Shown: positions 15,021 through 22,948, numbered from the stretch's first letter. The stretch is DNA of 31,165 bases from Alistipes sp. (GCA_017436185.1 JAFSDP010000024.1:1-31165); one strand, 5' to 3'. Notes: a model not told the origin generated them from the sequence alone. Program-made: numbers and translations.

Positions 15021-16127
15021 ATGAAAAATATCTTCAAATATACGATTTGCGCCCTGGCAGCCCTGACGCTCACCGCCTGTGGTGGTGGCGAAGGCGGCGG
15101 CAAGTTCACCGAGGTGAGCTTCACGACCGAGGTATTGAGCCGTGCTGCAGCCCCCAACGTATTGACCGAGCTCAAGTCGGGCGACAGAATGAACATCTAC
15201 AAGACCGACAAATCGACCATCAACCTCGACGTGATGGAGGTCTATCAGGCCACCTACAACGGCAGCGACTGGAAGGGTACGCCCGCCATCACCCTCGACG
15301 GCGGTGAGACGGCCTACTTCTTCGCCACCTACCCCTACAGTGCCGAGGCGGTAAATCCGCTCGAGATTCCCGTGACGGTAGCGGCCCAGAAGGATGTACT
15401 CTACTCGGGTGGTGCCGCCAAGGCCACCGAGTCGGCCCCCAGCTGCGCCCTCTCGATGCGCCACGCTATGGCCGTCATTGCCTTCAACATCAAGAGCTAT
15501 GTGGGCGGTAAGCTGCAGTCGATTCAGTTCGACAGCCAGCAATTCCCCCTCGCAGGTACGATGCGTATCACCAGCGGTCGTATCACCGCTACGGAGATGG
15601 GTCCCTACACCCAGAAGTGCGATGTATCGCTCACCCCGAAGGGTTGGGCCAACGAGCACCCGGGTGCGCTCATTATCCCCTACACCGCCGGTTCGGCAGG
15701 TCTGCCCGTACACCTGACCATCGACGGCAAGAGCTACGACATCGACCTTCCGTCGATGACCTTTGCCATGGCCAAGAAGTATGTCTTCACGCTTATCCTC
15801 TCGGATGCAGGTCTCTATCTGACGAGCGACAAGCCCGAGATTATCAACCTCGATGCCGCTATCGAGGTGGCCCCCGAGGAGCAGTACAACCACATCAAGA
15901 TGGTCGTAAACAACGATTCGTTCAGCGCTCCCAAGCTGACGGGCACCTCGCCCTATGGCTACATCGATTGGGGTGACGAGACGGTCGAGGAGTACTCGAC
16001 CGAGATTGGCTCGCACAGCTACCCGGGCAAGGGCACCTTCACGATACACGTCGATGCCTGGAACGCCGAAACGGTGACGATGACCAACGTAGAGGGTATG
16101 ACCGAGTTGGATCTCTCGAAGTTCTAA
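15021..16127 (+). CDS. Fimbrillin-like surface lipoprotein
   Basis: The protein is 368 residues. The lipoprotein signal MKNIFKYTICALAALTLTAC places the lipid-modified Cys at residue 20, followed by GGGEGGG, the glycine-rich tail often linked to outer-membrane export in Bacteroidetes. The middle has the fimbrillin-type pattern: SGDRMNIYKTD, YFFATYPYSAE, and CALSMRHAMAVIAFNIKSY near 150. The last 75 residues (GYIDWGDETVEEY, GSHSYPGKGTFTIHV) look like a PKD/BspA-type beta module. It starts 31 bases after the C10 protease stop and is probably cotranscribed. It may be a cell-surface partner or simply an adhesin. It is too large for a staphostatin-type protease inhibitor. Confidence 0.75.
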   Translation: MKNIFKYTICALAALTLTACGGGEGGGKFTEVSFTTEVLSRAAAPNVLTELKSGDRMNIYKTDKSTINLDVMEVYQATYNGSDWKGTPAITLDGGETAYFFATYPYSAEAVNPLEIPVTVAAQKDVLYSGGAAKATESAPSCALSMRHAMAVIAFNIKSYVGGKLQSIQFDSQQFPLAGTMRITSGRITATEMGPYTQKCDVSLTPKGWANEHPGALIIPYTAGSAGLPVHLTIDGKSYDIDLPSMTFAMAKKYVFTLILSDAGLYLTSDKPEIINLDAAIEVAPEEQYNHIKMVVNNDSFSAPKLTGTSPYGYIDWGDETVEEYSTEIGSHSYPGKGTFTIHVDAWNAETVTMTNVEGMTELDLSKF

Positions 16128-16149
16128 CTGAAGGGCTTCACGCAAGCTA

Positions 16150-16189
16150 AAAACCTGCTCGACAAGCAAGTCGGGCAGGTTTTCTTTTT
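16150..16189 (+). terminator. Terminator of the protease-fimbrillin unit
   Basis: AAAACCTGCTCGAC (16150-16163) pairs with GTCGGGCAGGTTTT (16170-16183, G-T pair included) around AAGCAA, followed by C and five T. Confidence 0.9.
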
Positions 16190-16252
16190 CGGCACAACGC
16201 ACGACCAAACGACCATAATTCACCCGTTTTGACTGCCGAAAAGAGGCAATGT

Positions 16253-16283
16253 TTTGGTTTTAAGAAAAATTTGACTATCTTTG
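16253..16283 (+). promoter_or_regulatory. Consensus promoter of manA
   Basis: TTTG (16253-16256), a 19-base spacer and TATCTTTG (16276-16283), 37 bases before the ATG at 16321. Confidence 0.85.
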
Positions 16284-16320
16284 TCTTTTGCCCGTCCACC
16301 CTATCGGGCCCGAACAGACG

Positions 16321-17286
16321 ATGTATAAATTCAAACCTATCCTCAAAAGCTTGGTGTGGGGCGGCGATAAAATTGCCGCCTACAAGGGCATATCCACCAC
16401 CCAAAGCACCATTGGCGAGAGCTGGGAACTGTCGGGAATGGCAGGGTCGGAGTCGGAGGTGGCCGAGGGTCCCGACAAGGGGAAACGCCTTCCGGAGCTG
16501 ATTCGTCGCGACCGTGGCGAGCTGGTGGGCGAGCAGGTTTACAGCCGCTTTGGCGACCACTTCCCGCTGTTGGTGAAGTTCATCGATGCCCGTGAGGATT
16601 TGTCGTTGCAGGTGCACCCCAACGAGGAGATTGCCCGCCAACGCCACCACGCCTCGGGCAAGAGCGAAATGTGGTATGTGGTCGATGCCGAGGCAGGGGC
16701 CCATATCCGCAGCGGTTTCCGCACCCCGTTGGCCCCCGAGAAGTATGCCGAGGCGGTGAAGGATGGCTCGATTTTGGAGATGGTGGCCGACTACCGTGTC
16801 GAGGCGGGCGACCTGTTCTACATCCCCGCAGGGCGCATCCATACCATTGGCGCAGGTACGCTGCTCGTGGAGATTCAGCAGAGTTCGTCGATTACCTATC
16901 GCATTTTTGATTACAACCGCACAGGGTTGGATGGCCGTCCCCGCGAGTTGCATACCGAGTGGGCCCGTGAGGCGTTGGATTTCTCGGTCGAGGAGGAGTA
17001 TCGTACCCCCTACCAACCCGCCACCAACCGTGCTGTACCCCTGATTCATTGTCCCCACTTCACCACGAATCTGTTTGATTTGACCACACCGCAGCTGCTC
17101 GATTTGGACTGGATCGATTCGTTTGTGGTGGTGATTTGCACAGAGGGAAGCGGTACGCTGACCGACCATAAGGGGCGTACGATGACCATCAAACAGGGCG
17201 AGACGGTGCTGGTGGAGGCTGCTGCCAAGTGCCTGACGATGACCCCCGACCAAGCGAAGATGAAACTCATTACGGCGTGGCTGTAG
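16321..17286 (+). CDS. manA: Mannose-6-phosphate isomerase, class I
   Basis: The protein is 321 residues from MYKFKPILKSLVWGGDKI. It is a short, bacterial type I phosphomannose isomerase. LSLQVHPNEE (Gln/His near residues 97-99) gives zinc ligands. KSEMWYVVDAEAGAH provides the conserved Glu-metal region. FYIPAGRIHTIGAGTLLVEIQQSS contains the further zinc His and the substrate loop. It interconverts mannose-6-P and fructose-6-P in the cytoplasm, feeding either glycolysis or GDP-mannose synthesis. The gene stands alone with its own promoter and terminator. An in-frame ATG at 16288 is too close to the -7 box to be used. Confidence 0.95.
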   Translation: MYKFKPILKSLVWGGDKIAAYKGISTTQSTIGESWELSGMAGSESEVAEGPDKGKRLPELIRRDRGELVGEQVYSRFGDHFPLLVKFIDAREDLSLQVHPNEEIARQRHHASGKSEMWYVVDAEAGAHIRSGFRTPLAPEKYAEAVKDGSILEMVADYRVEAGDLFYIPAGRIHTIGAGTLLVEIQQSSSITYRIFDYNRTGLDGRPRELHTEWAREALDFSVEEEYRTPYQPATNRAVPLIHCPHFTTNLFDLTTPQLLDLDWIDSFVVVICTEGSGTLTDHKGRTMTIKQGETVLVEAAAKCLTMTPDQAKMKLITAWL

Positions 17287-17325
17287 GCCCTGCAAATGTG
17301 GTATATTGATAGAGCGTGATGGCTG

Positions 17326-17365
17326 CGACCGACCCGAAATGCGGGGTGCGGTCGTTTTCGTTTTT
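17326..17365 (+). terminator. Terminator of manA
   Basis: CGACCG (17326-17331) pairs with CGGTCG (17349-17354), and CCCG (17333-17336) with CGGG (17342-17345) inside it. T-rich sequence follows to 17365. Confidence 0.8.
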
Positions 17366-17377
17366 ATAGGCATCCCT

Positions 17378-17445
17378 ACCGACGATGAGCCGAGCAACGC
17401 TAATCTACCTCACCGACGATGAACTGTGCCGTGCTAATCAGCCTT
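17378..17445. repeat. Two imperfect tandem 34-bp units
   Basis: Both units start ACCGACGATGA and share GCTAATC near the end (17378-17411 and 17412-17445). A third partial start, ACCGACC, follows at 17446. No gene is supported here. It lies between the manA terminator and the tRNA-Gln terminator. Confidence 0.6.
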
Positions 17446-17466
17446 ACCGACCTCCGAAAGCGTAAC

Positions 17467-17496
17467 AAAAAAGCGGCCTCTCTTTCGAGAAGCCGC
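17467..17496 (-). terminator. Terminator of tRNA-Gln
   Basis: On the minus strand GCGGCTTCTC pairs with GAGAGGCCGC (one mismatch region allowed) around GAAA, followed directly by six T. Confidence 0.9.
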
Positions 17497-17500
17497 CTTG

Positions 17501-17572
17501 TTGAGCTACCAGGACTCGAACCTGGAATAACAGGACCAGAATCTGTTGTGTTGCCAATTACACCATAGCTCA
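17501..17572 (-). tRNA. tRNA-Gln (CTG)
   Basis: The gene is 72 bases. The acceptor stem is TGAGCTA/TAGCTCA with discriminator A. The anticodon stem ACAGA/(T)CCTGT surrounds loop TTCTGGT, giving anticodon CTG. The T-arm is CCAGGTTCGAGTCCTGG. No CCA is encoded. Confidence 0.95.
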
Positions 17573-17595
17573 GTGAGCGTGTCGTTTTGACGATG

Positions 17596-17626
17596 CAAAA
17601 GTAGAACATATTTTTACAATTGCAAA
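17596..17626 (-). promoter_or_regulatory. Consensus promoter of tRNA-Gln
   Basis: On the minus strand TTTG (17623-17626), 19 bases, then TACTTTTG (17596-17603). The box is 23 bases before the tRNA 5' end. Confidence 0.82.
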
Positions 17627-17647
17627 GAAAAAACGAAAAAAAATTAT

Positions 17648-17655
17648 TACTTTTG
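17648..17655 (+). promoter_or_regulatory. -7 box of the nucleoside permease gene
   Basis: TACTTTTG fits TAnnTTTG and lies 61 bases upstream of the ATG at 17717. It is divergent from the tRNA-Gln promoter. No clear -33 element is seen. Confidence 0.6.
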
Positions 17656-17716
17656 TTATTCGGGGTTGGCACTGCACAGCCCAACAGACAAGGAAACAAC
17701 ATTAAATCAATAGCTT

Positions 17717-18991
17717 ATGGGAATTAAGTTTCGTTTGACCGTGATGAACTTCCTGCAGTATGCCGTGTGGGGTTCGTACCTTACTTCGATGGGATCGTAC
17801 CTCGTGGGCGCAGGATTGGCTGCAAAAATCGGTCTTTTCTATGCCATGCAGGGCATCGTTTCGCTCTTTATGCCTGCCATTATCGGCATTTTGGCCGACC
17901 GTTGGATTCAGGCACAACGCCTGCTGGGTATGTGCCACGGCCTGGCGGCACTCTTTATGGTCGGTGCGGGCTACTACGCCCTCACGACGGGTAGCAACGT
18001 GCAGTTTGGCGTGCTCTTTACGCTCTATGCGTTGAGTGTGGCCTTCTATATGCCGACCATCGCCCTGTCGAACTCGGTGGCCTACAGCGTGCTGGAGAGC
18101 AATAATATGGATACGGTGAAGGTCTTCCCGCCCATCCGTGTGTGGGGTACGGTCGGCTTTATCTGTGCGATGCTCTTCTGCGATATGGCCGGCTTCCAGA
18201 CCACCTATATGCAGTTTATCCAGTGCGCCGTGCTGGGTCTGGTGCTGGGCGTCTATGCCTTCACGCTGCCCGCCTGCCCCGTAAACCGCTCGGGGGAGAA
18301 GAAGTCGCTTGTCGAGGCGCTGGGGCTGCGTGCCTTCACGCTCTTTAAGCAGAAGAAGATGGCGCTGTTCTTCATCTTCTCGATGCTTCTGGGTGTCTCG
18401 TTGCAGATTACCAACGGCTTTGCCAACCCCTTCATCACCTCGTTCCGAGGCATTGAGGAGTTTGCTTCGACCTTTGGTGCCAACCACGCCAATGCGCTGA
18501 TCTCGCTCTCGCAGGTTTCGGAGACGCTCTGCATTCTGTTGATTCCCTTCTGTTTGAAGCGTTTCGGCATTAAGAATGTGATGCTGATGGCGATGTTTGC
18601 CTGGGTGCTGCGCTTCGGTCTGTTTGGTGTGGGCAACCCGGGTAGCGGCGTGTGGATGTTCATCCTCTCGATGATTGTCTATGGCGTGGCCTTCGACTTC
18701 TTCAATATCTCAGGCTCGCTGTTTGTCAATACGGAGACCGACACCTCGATTCGTGCCAGCGCCCAGGGTCTGTTTATGATTATGACCAACGGCATCGGTG
18801 CCACAATAGGTACGCTGGGTGCCCAGGCGGTGGTGAACCACTTTGTCTATGCCCAGACCGAGCCTTCGGCCCAGGTGGCAGGTTGGTCCACCTCGTGGCT
18901 CATCTTCGCCGGCTACGCCCTGGTGGTAGCCCTGCTGTTCGCCTTGGTCTTTAAGTACAAGCACAACCCCGAGGCCCAGTTGCAACATTAA
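17717..18991 (+). CDS. nupG: Nucleoside:H+ symporter (NHS family, MFS)
   Basis: The protein is 424 residues with twelve hydrophobic segments and almost no soluble domains. MGIKFRLTVMNFLQYAVWGSYLTSMG is the characteristic NupG/XapB N-terminus. The cytoplasmic loop after TM2 reads GILADRWIQAQRLLG, and VRVWGTVGFI-like IRVWGTVGFICAM lies near TM5. The central loop (about 190-215) precedes TM7. It imports nucleosides across the inner membrane by proton symport; the exact nucleoside range cannot be told. It stands alone, with a promoter at 17648 and terminator at 19016. The gene symbol is by family likeness. Confidence 0.88.
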   Translation: MGIKFRLTVMNFLQYAVWGSYLTSMGSYLVGAGLAAKIGLFYAMQGIVSLFMPAIIGILADRWIQAQRLLGMCHGLAALFMVGAGYYALTTGSNVQFGVLFTLYALSVAFYMPTIALSNSVAYSVLESNNMDTVKVFPPIRVWGTVGFICAMLFCDMAGFQTTYMQFIQCAVLGLVLGVYAFTLPACPVNRSGEKKSLVEALGLRAFTLFKQKKMALFFIFSMLLGVSLQITNGFANPFITSFRGIEEFASTFGANHANALISLSQVSETLCILLIPFCLKRFGIKNVMLMAMFAWVLRFGLFGVGNPGSGVWMFILSMIVYGVAFDFFNISGSLFVNTETDTSIRASAQGLFMIMTNGIGATIGTLGAQAVVNHFVYAQTEPSAQVAGWSTSWLIFAGYALVVALLFALVFKYKHNPEAQLQH

Positions 18992-19015
18992 GTCGCAAAG
19001 ATTGCCCAAAAGAAC

Positions 19016-19043
19016 AAACCCCGCCATTCGTGGCGGGGTTTTT
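19016..19043 (+). terminator. Terminator of the nucleoside permease gene
   Basis: AAACCCCGCC pairs with GGCGGGGTTT around ATTCGT, ending in a run of five T. Confidence 0.93.
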
Positions 19044-19166
19044 CGTTTGTGGCACGGGATTTGAACGAGGATGAATCAGCTGCGGAGTTCAGCACCCGCA
19101 GTGAGGTTTCTTCATTTATTTAAGTTTGGGTTAGTAGTTTTTGAGGGGTGCAACGCCCCTCGGAGG

Positions 19167-19202
19167 CAGGCGGCAGTCGCGAAGACTCCCGCCTGTTTTT
19201 TT
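19167..19202 (+). terminator. Terminator-like hairpin of unknown client
   Basis: CAGGCGG (19167-19173) pairs with CCGCCTG (19189-19195), with AGTC/GACT inside, followed by seven T. No gene ends just before it. It may back up nupG termination or end a small RNA. Confidence 0.6.
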
Positions 19203-19221
19203 AGGTCACCCCACCCCGAAA

Positions 19222-19313
19222 CCTTTTTTTCATTTTAGGCGAGAAGATTTCGTATTTCGTGAAGTAAGCCCCGGATGGGGGCGGCTTAAGAAGCCGCTTT
19301 TGCGATTTGGTTT
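19222..19313 (+). repeat. Diverged copy of the dispersed repeat (3)
   Basis: It begins CCTTTTTTTCATTTTAGGCG and continues GTGAAGTAAGCCCCGGATGGG, matching the left half of the copies at 1933 and 2068 with changes. The central stem is replaced by GCGGCTT-AAG-AAGCCGC (19281-19297). The right end is not clearly conserved. Confidence 0.65.
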
Positions 19314-19326
19314 CCATAGCACTCCA

Positions 19327-19449
19327 CCTTTTTTTTCATTTTAGAGGAGCAGGTTTTGCTATGAACGCAGTTCGGCCCGGATGGGACATACTTGACGTAT
19401 TTCCCATTCGGGCCGGACAAGAAAGAGCAAAAGATGCCCTATAAAATGG
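19327..19449 (+). repeat. Diverged copy of the dispersed repeat (4)
   Basis: It begins CCTTTTTTTTCATTTTAGAG and ends AAAAGATGCCCTATAAAATG, parallel to both ends of copies 1 and 2. The central hairpin (19373-19415) is longer: 19 positions per arm with one G-T pair and one mismatch, closing with CATAC/GTAT around TTGAC. CCCGGATGGG and CCCATTCGGG are retained although the inner stem differs, so the fold is conserved by compensatory change. It lies just past the end of purB. Confidence 0.8.
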
Positions 19450-19455
19450 AAAAAA

Positions 19456-20805
19456 CTATTTGCGGAAAACGCCCGTATAGCTCGAAGGCGAAAGCACTCG
19501 CAGCTCGGCCTTGACCTCCTCGGAGACATTCAGGGTCTCGATGAAGGCCTTGATCGACTGCTCGGTAATCTGCTCGTTGGTGCGGGTCAGGGCCTTCAGG
19601 GCCTCGTAGGGCTTGGGGTAACCCTCACGACGCAGGATGGTCTGGATACCCTCGGCAACCACGGCCCAGTTCTCCTCCAGGTCGCGATTCAGGGCGGCCT
19701 CATTCAGCAGTACCTTGCCCAGACCCTTCATCAGCGACTTCAGGGCGATGAGCGTGTGGGCCATCGGAACACCCACGTTACGCAGCACGGTCGAGTCGGT
19801 CAGGTCACGTTGCAGACGCGAAACGGGCAACTTGCGCGAGAGGAACTCATAGACGGCAATGGCCATACCCAGGTTACCCTCGGCATTCTCGAAGTCGATG
19901 GGATTCACCTTGTGGGGCATCGCACTCGAGCCCACCTCACCGGCCTTGATCTGCTGCTTGAAGTACTCCGACGAGATGTACATCCACATATCGCGCGCCA
20001 AGTCAATGAGGATGGTCGAGATACGCTTCAGGGCGTCGAACATCGCAGCCAGGTTGTCGTAGTGCTCAATCTGGGTGGTGTATTGCGAGCGGCTCAGGCC
20101 GAGCGTTTCGCCCACAAACGTATTGGCAAACGAGACCCAATCCATCGACGGATAGGCGGCGTGGTGGGCATTCATATTACCCGTGGCACCGCCGAACTTG
20201 GCAGGTACGGGGACCTCCTTGAGTTGGGCCAGCTGCTTCTCCAGACGCTCGACATAGACCAAAAACTCCTTACCCAGCACGGTGGGCGAAGCGGGCTGAC
20301 CGTGGGTGCGGGCCAGCATCGGGATGCCCATCCAGGCATCGGCCATCGAACGAATCTTGGCAATAATCTCCTCGAAGGCGGGATAGAGCACCTCTTCGAG
20401 AGCCTCCTTCATCGAGAGGGGCACGGCCGTATTGTTGATATCCTGCGACGTAAGGCCGAAGTGGACAAACTCCTTGTAGGCCTCCAGCCCCAGCTCATCC
20501 ATCTTCTCCTTGAGGATGTACTCGATGGCCTTCACATCGTGGTTGGTCACCGACTCAATCTCCTTGACACGCTCGGCCGAGGCGGGCGAGAAGTCGAGGT
20601 AGAGGCTGCGCAGGGCCTCCAACTTGGCGGGATCGATGCCCTCCAGCTGCGGCAAGGGCAGGCGGCAGAGGGCGATGAAATACTCCACCTCGACACGGAT
20701 GCGGTAGCGAATCAGTGCCTGCTCGGAGAAATAGGCTGCCAGCGGCTCGGTTACACGGCGGTAACGGCCATCAATGGGCGAAATTGCGGTAAGGGGTGTC
20801 ATCAT
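19456..20805 (-). CDS. purB: Adenylosuccinate lyase
   Basis: The protein is 449 residues from MMTPLTAISPIDGRY. It is a member of the fumarase/aspartase superfamily. The signature SSAMPHKVNP is near residue 290; LTSQDINNTA and the catalytic-His region MLARTHGQPASPT are also present. It cleaves SAICAR and adenylosuccinate, releasing fumarate, in purine synthesis. A GTG at 20814 would extend the frame by three residues but lies inside the -7 box, so the ATG at 20805 is preferred; the adjacent ATG at 20802 is also possible. Length agrees with the Bacteroides enzyme (about 448). Confidence 0.95.
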   Translation of the reverse strand: MMTPLTAISPIDGRYRRVTEPLAAYFSEQALIRYRIRVEVEYFIALCRLPLPQLEGIDPAKLEALRSLYLDFSPASAERVKEIESVTNHDVKAIEYILKEKMDELGLEAYKEFVHFGLTSQDINNTAVPLSMKEALEEVLYPAFEEIIAKIRSMADAWMGIPMLARTHGQPASPTVLGKEFLVYVERLEKQLAQLKEVPVPAKFGGATGNMNAHHAAYPSMDWVSFANTFVGETLGLSRSQYTTQIEHYDNLAAMFDALKRISTILIDLARDMWMYISSEYFKQQIKAGEVGSSAMPHKVNPIDFENAEGNLGMAIAVYEFLSRKLPVSRLQRDLTDSTVLRNVGVPMAHTLIALKSLMKGLGKVLLNEAALNRDLEENWAVVAEGIQTILRREGYPKPYEALKALTRTNEQITEQSIKAFIETLNVSEEVKAELRVLSPSSYTGVFRK

Positions 20806-20811
20806 AATGGT

Positions 20812-20840
20812 CACAGATATTGTTTATTTTCGGCACCAAA
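20812..20840 (-). promoter_or_regulatory. Promoter of purB, six bases from the ATG
   Basis: On the minus strand TTTG (20837-20840), 17 bases, then TATCTGTG (20812-20819), one mismatch from TAnnTTTG. Only six bases separate the box from the ATG at 20805, so the 5' leader would be almost absent. Confidence 0.6.
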
Positions 20841-20853
20841 TTTACAACTTTTA

Positions 20854-20883
20854 TTGAAAAAAGCATAATTTTCGCTACCTTTG
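20854..20883 (+). promoter_or_regulatory. Promoter of the DUF4834-mla unit
   Basis: TTG (20854-20856), 19 bases, then TACCTTTG (20876-20883). It is 86 bases before the ATG at 20970 and divergent from the purB promoter. Confidence 0.75.
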
Positions 20884-20969
20884 TCGATACACTGACCGCT
20901 TTATTGGCGTCGAAGGCAACATTTTCGACGACCATACGTTAGTGGTATAGTTCCATTTTAAGTGCAACA

Positions 20970-21401
20970 ATGAATTTTTTAACCGCAATTTTCAATACAC
21001 TCGTCGGATTCGTCAAAGAGCATCCGATTTTGGTCACGGTCATCGTACTGTTGGCCATTGGTGCGCCTACCCTCTTGCAGGGCATCGCCACCTTTATATT
21101 ATATATGCTCCTCTTTTTCATCCTCCTCGTCATCGTGCTGGTGCTGATGTTGCGTTGGCGCATCTACAAGGTGCAACGTGACGTCAGGGAGCAGATGCGT
21201 GGCGGTCAAAACGGCCAAACGGGCGCCAACCCCTTCGGCAGTTTTGGTGGTTTTGGCACGTTCGGCGGCTTCGGCCAGACTCGCCCCGAAAACCCTGCCG
21301 AGGGTGAGGTAAAGATTCGTCGCACCGAGCAGAGCAACGAGAAACGCATCTCGGACGATGTGGGCGACTACGTGGAGTTTGAGGAGACGAAAGAGAATTA
21401 A
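20970..21401 (+). CDS. DUF4834-type small membrane protein
   Basis: The protein is 143 residues. Two hydrophobic segments lie at about 5-40 (VTVIVLLAIGAPTLL) and 40-62 (ATFILYMLLFFILLVIVLVL). A basic stretch (RWRIYKVQRDVREQMR) follows, then a Gly/Phe-rich low-complexity linker (FGSFGGFGTFGGFGQ, near 90-104). The acidic C-terminus contains SDDVGDYVEFEETKE. This build matches a Bacteroidetes-specific family of unknown function. It sits 21 bases ahead of the MlaE-like permease and is probably cotranscribed, which hints at envelope work. Confidence 0.72.
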   Translation: MNFLTAIFNTLVGFVKEHPILVTVIVLLAIGAPTLLQGIATFILYMLLFFILLVIVLVLMLRWRIYKVQRDVREQMRGGQNGQTGANPFGSFGGFGTFGGFGQTRPENPAEGEVKIRRTEQSNEKRISDDVGDYVEFEETKEN

Positions 21402-21422
21402 CCCCCAACCGTGCATCGTGTT

Positions 21423-22166
21423 ATGCTCAAGATTTTTGAACTCATAGGGCGCTACTTTCAGTTGATGGGCAAGGTCTTTTCGCGGCCCGAGAAGATCTCC
21501 ATCTACCGCCACCGCATCATCTACGAGATGGAGGCCATCGGCATCGATTCGATTGGTCTGACGGCCATCATCTCCATCTTCATCGGTGCGGTCATTACGT
21601 TGCAGATGTGCATCAACCTCGAATCGCCCTTCATTCCCCAGTCGCTCATCGGCTATGCCACCCGTGAGACGATGATTTTGGAGTTTTCTTCGACCGTCGT
21701 GGCACTTATCCTCTCGGGTAAGGTCGGCTCGGCCATCGCCTCCGAGATTGGCACGATGCGCATCACCGAGCAGATCGACGCCCTCGAGATTATGGGCATC
21801 AACTCCGCCTCGTACCTGATTCTGCCGAAGATTCTGGCGGCCGTATTCTTCTTCCCGCTGCTGACCATCCTCTCGATCGGCATCGGCATCGTGGGCGGCT
21901 ACCTGATTGCCATTGCCACGGGCATTATGATTCCGTCGAACTACATCGAGGGTATTCTGATCGACTTCCGTCCCTACTCGATTACCTACTCGCTCATCAA
22001 ATCGGCCGTCTTCGCCTTCATCATCACCTCCATTTCGGGTTTCTTCGGCTACTACGCCAAGGGCAACTCGCTCGAGGTGGGTAAGGCCTCGACCCGCGCT
22101 GTGGTGGTCGGGTCGGTCGTAATTATGATTTTCAACCTCATCCTTACCCAAATCCTGCTGATATGA
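21423..22166 (+). CDS. mlaE: MlaE-family ABC transporter permease
   Basis: The protein is 247 residues with about five to six membrane segments. Family features are YEMEAIGIDSIGLTAIISIFIGAVITLQ near residues 36-63, SGKVGSAIASEIGTMRITEQIDALEIMGI (the EQIDAL coupling helix, about 100-128), and the C-terminal GFFGYYAKGNSLEVGKASTRAVV. It forms the inner-membrane part of a lipid-trafficking system that keeps outer-membrane asymmetry. The ATG at 21423 is chosen; a GTG at 21411 would add four residues. The stop overlaps the ATPase start (ATGA). An MlaD/MCE gene is not adjacent. Confidence 0.93.
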   Translation: MLKIFELIGRYFQLMGKVFSRPEKISIYRHRIIYEMEAIGIDSIGLTAIISIFIGAVITLQMCINLESPFIPQSLIGYATRETMILEFSSTVVALILSGKVGSAIASEIGTMRITEQIDALEIMGINSASYLILPKILAAVFFFPLLTILSIGIGIVGGYLIAIATGIMIPSNYIEGILIDFRPYSITYSLIKSAVFAFIITSISGFFGYYAKGNSLEVGKASTRAVVVGSVVIMIFNLILTQILLI

Positions 22167-22915
22167 TCCGTGCCGAACACATCATCAAAGCCTTTGACGG
22201 CCGCACCGTGCTGAACGACATCTCGGTCGAGTTCGCCACCGGTTGCACGAACCTCATCATCGGTCGCAGCGGCTCGGGTAAGACCGTGTTGCTGAAGACG
22301 CTTGTGGGGCTGCACGAGCCCGACGAAGGGGCCGTGTGGTACGACGAGACGAACTACACCTCGCTCGGCTTCAAGGAGCGCAAACTCATCCGCAAGGATA
22401 TCGGTATGATCTTCCAAGGGGGTGCACTGCTCGACTCCTCGACCGTCGAGGAGAATGTAAAGTTGCCGCTCGATCTGTTCACCGACCAGTCCGAAGAGGA
22501 GAAGCTGGCCCGTGTGAATTTCTGTCTGGACCGAGTGCGCCTCGAGAATGCCAACCACCTCTACCCTGCCGAGCTGTCGGGCGGTATGATTAAGCGTGTG
22601 GCCATTGCCCGTGCCATCGTGATGAATCCGAAGTACCTCTTCTGCGACGAGCCCAACTCGGGCCTCGACCCGCAGACCTCGATTGTAATCGACAACCTCA
22701 TCCACGAGATTACCAAGGAGTACAACATCACTACCATCATCAACACCCACGATATGAACTCGGTGATGGAGATTGGCGAGAAGATTGTCTATATCCACGA
22801 GGGCAACAAATGGTGGGAGGGCACCAAGGAGGAGATTCTGCACGCCGACAACCACGAGCTGAACGACTTTGTCTTCGCCTCGGCAATGGCCAAGCGTGCC
22901 AAACAGAACCGATAA
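22163..22915 (+). CDS. mlaF: MlaF-family ABC transporter ATPase
   Basis: The protein is 250 residues. Walker A GRSGSGKT is near 34-41, the Q-loop is in MIFQGGALLDSSTVEENV, the signature is LSGGMIKRVAIARA, and Walker B is YLFCDEPNSGLDP. The switch His is in INTHDMNSV. The short form of the signature and the GGALLDS sequence are typical of MCE-linked ATPases. It energises the MlaE permease encoded just before (4-base overlap, translational coupling likely). Confidence 0.94.
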   Translation: MIRAEHIIKAFDGRTVLNDISVEFATGCTNLIIGRSGSGKTVLLKTLVGLHEPDEGAVWYDETNYTSLGFKERKLIRKDIGMIFQGGALLDSSTVEENVKLPLDLFTDQSEEEKLARVNFCLDRVRLENANHLYPAELSGGMIKRVAIARAIVMNPKYLFCDEPNSGLDPQTSIVIDNLIHEITKEYNITTIINTHDMNSVMEIGEKIVYIHEGNKWWEGTKEEILHADNHELNDFVFASAMAKRAKQNR

Positions 22916-22948
22916 CAAGAACAATTAACAATCAAAAAAAATACCTCT

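Larger units (their letters stand above)
19044..19455. other. Gene-free stretch with hairpins and diverged repeats
   Basis: No convincing gene is seen. It contains GAGGGG/CCCCTC at 19143-19161, a terminator-like hairpin at 19167-19202, and two diverged copies of the dispersed repeat (19222 to about 19313 and 19327-19449). It lies between the convergent nupG and purB genes. Confidence 0.7.
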
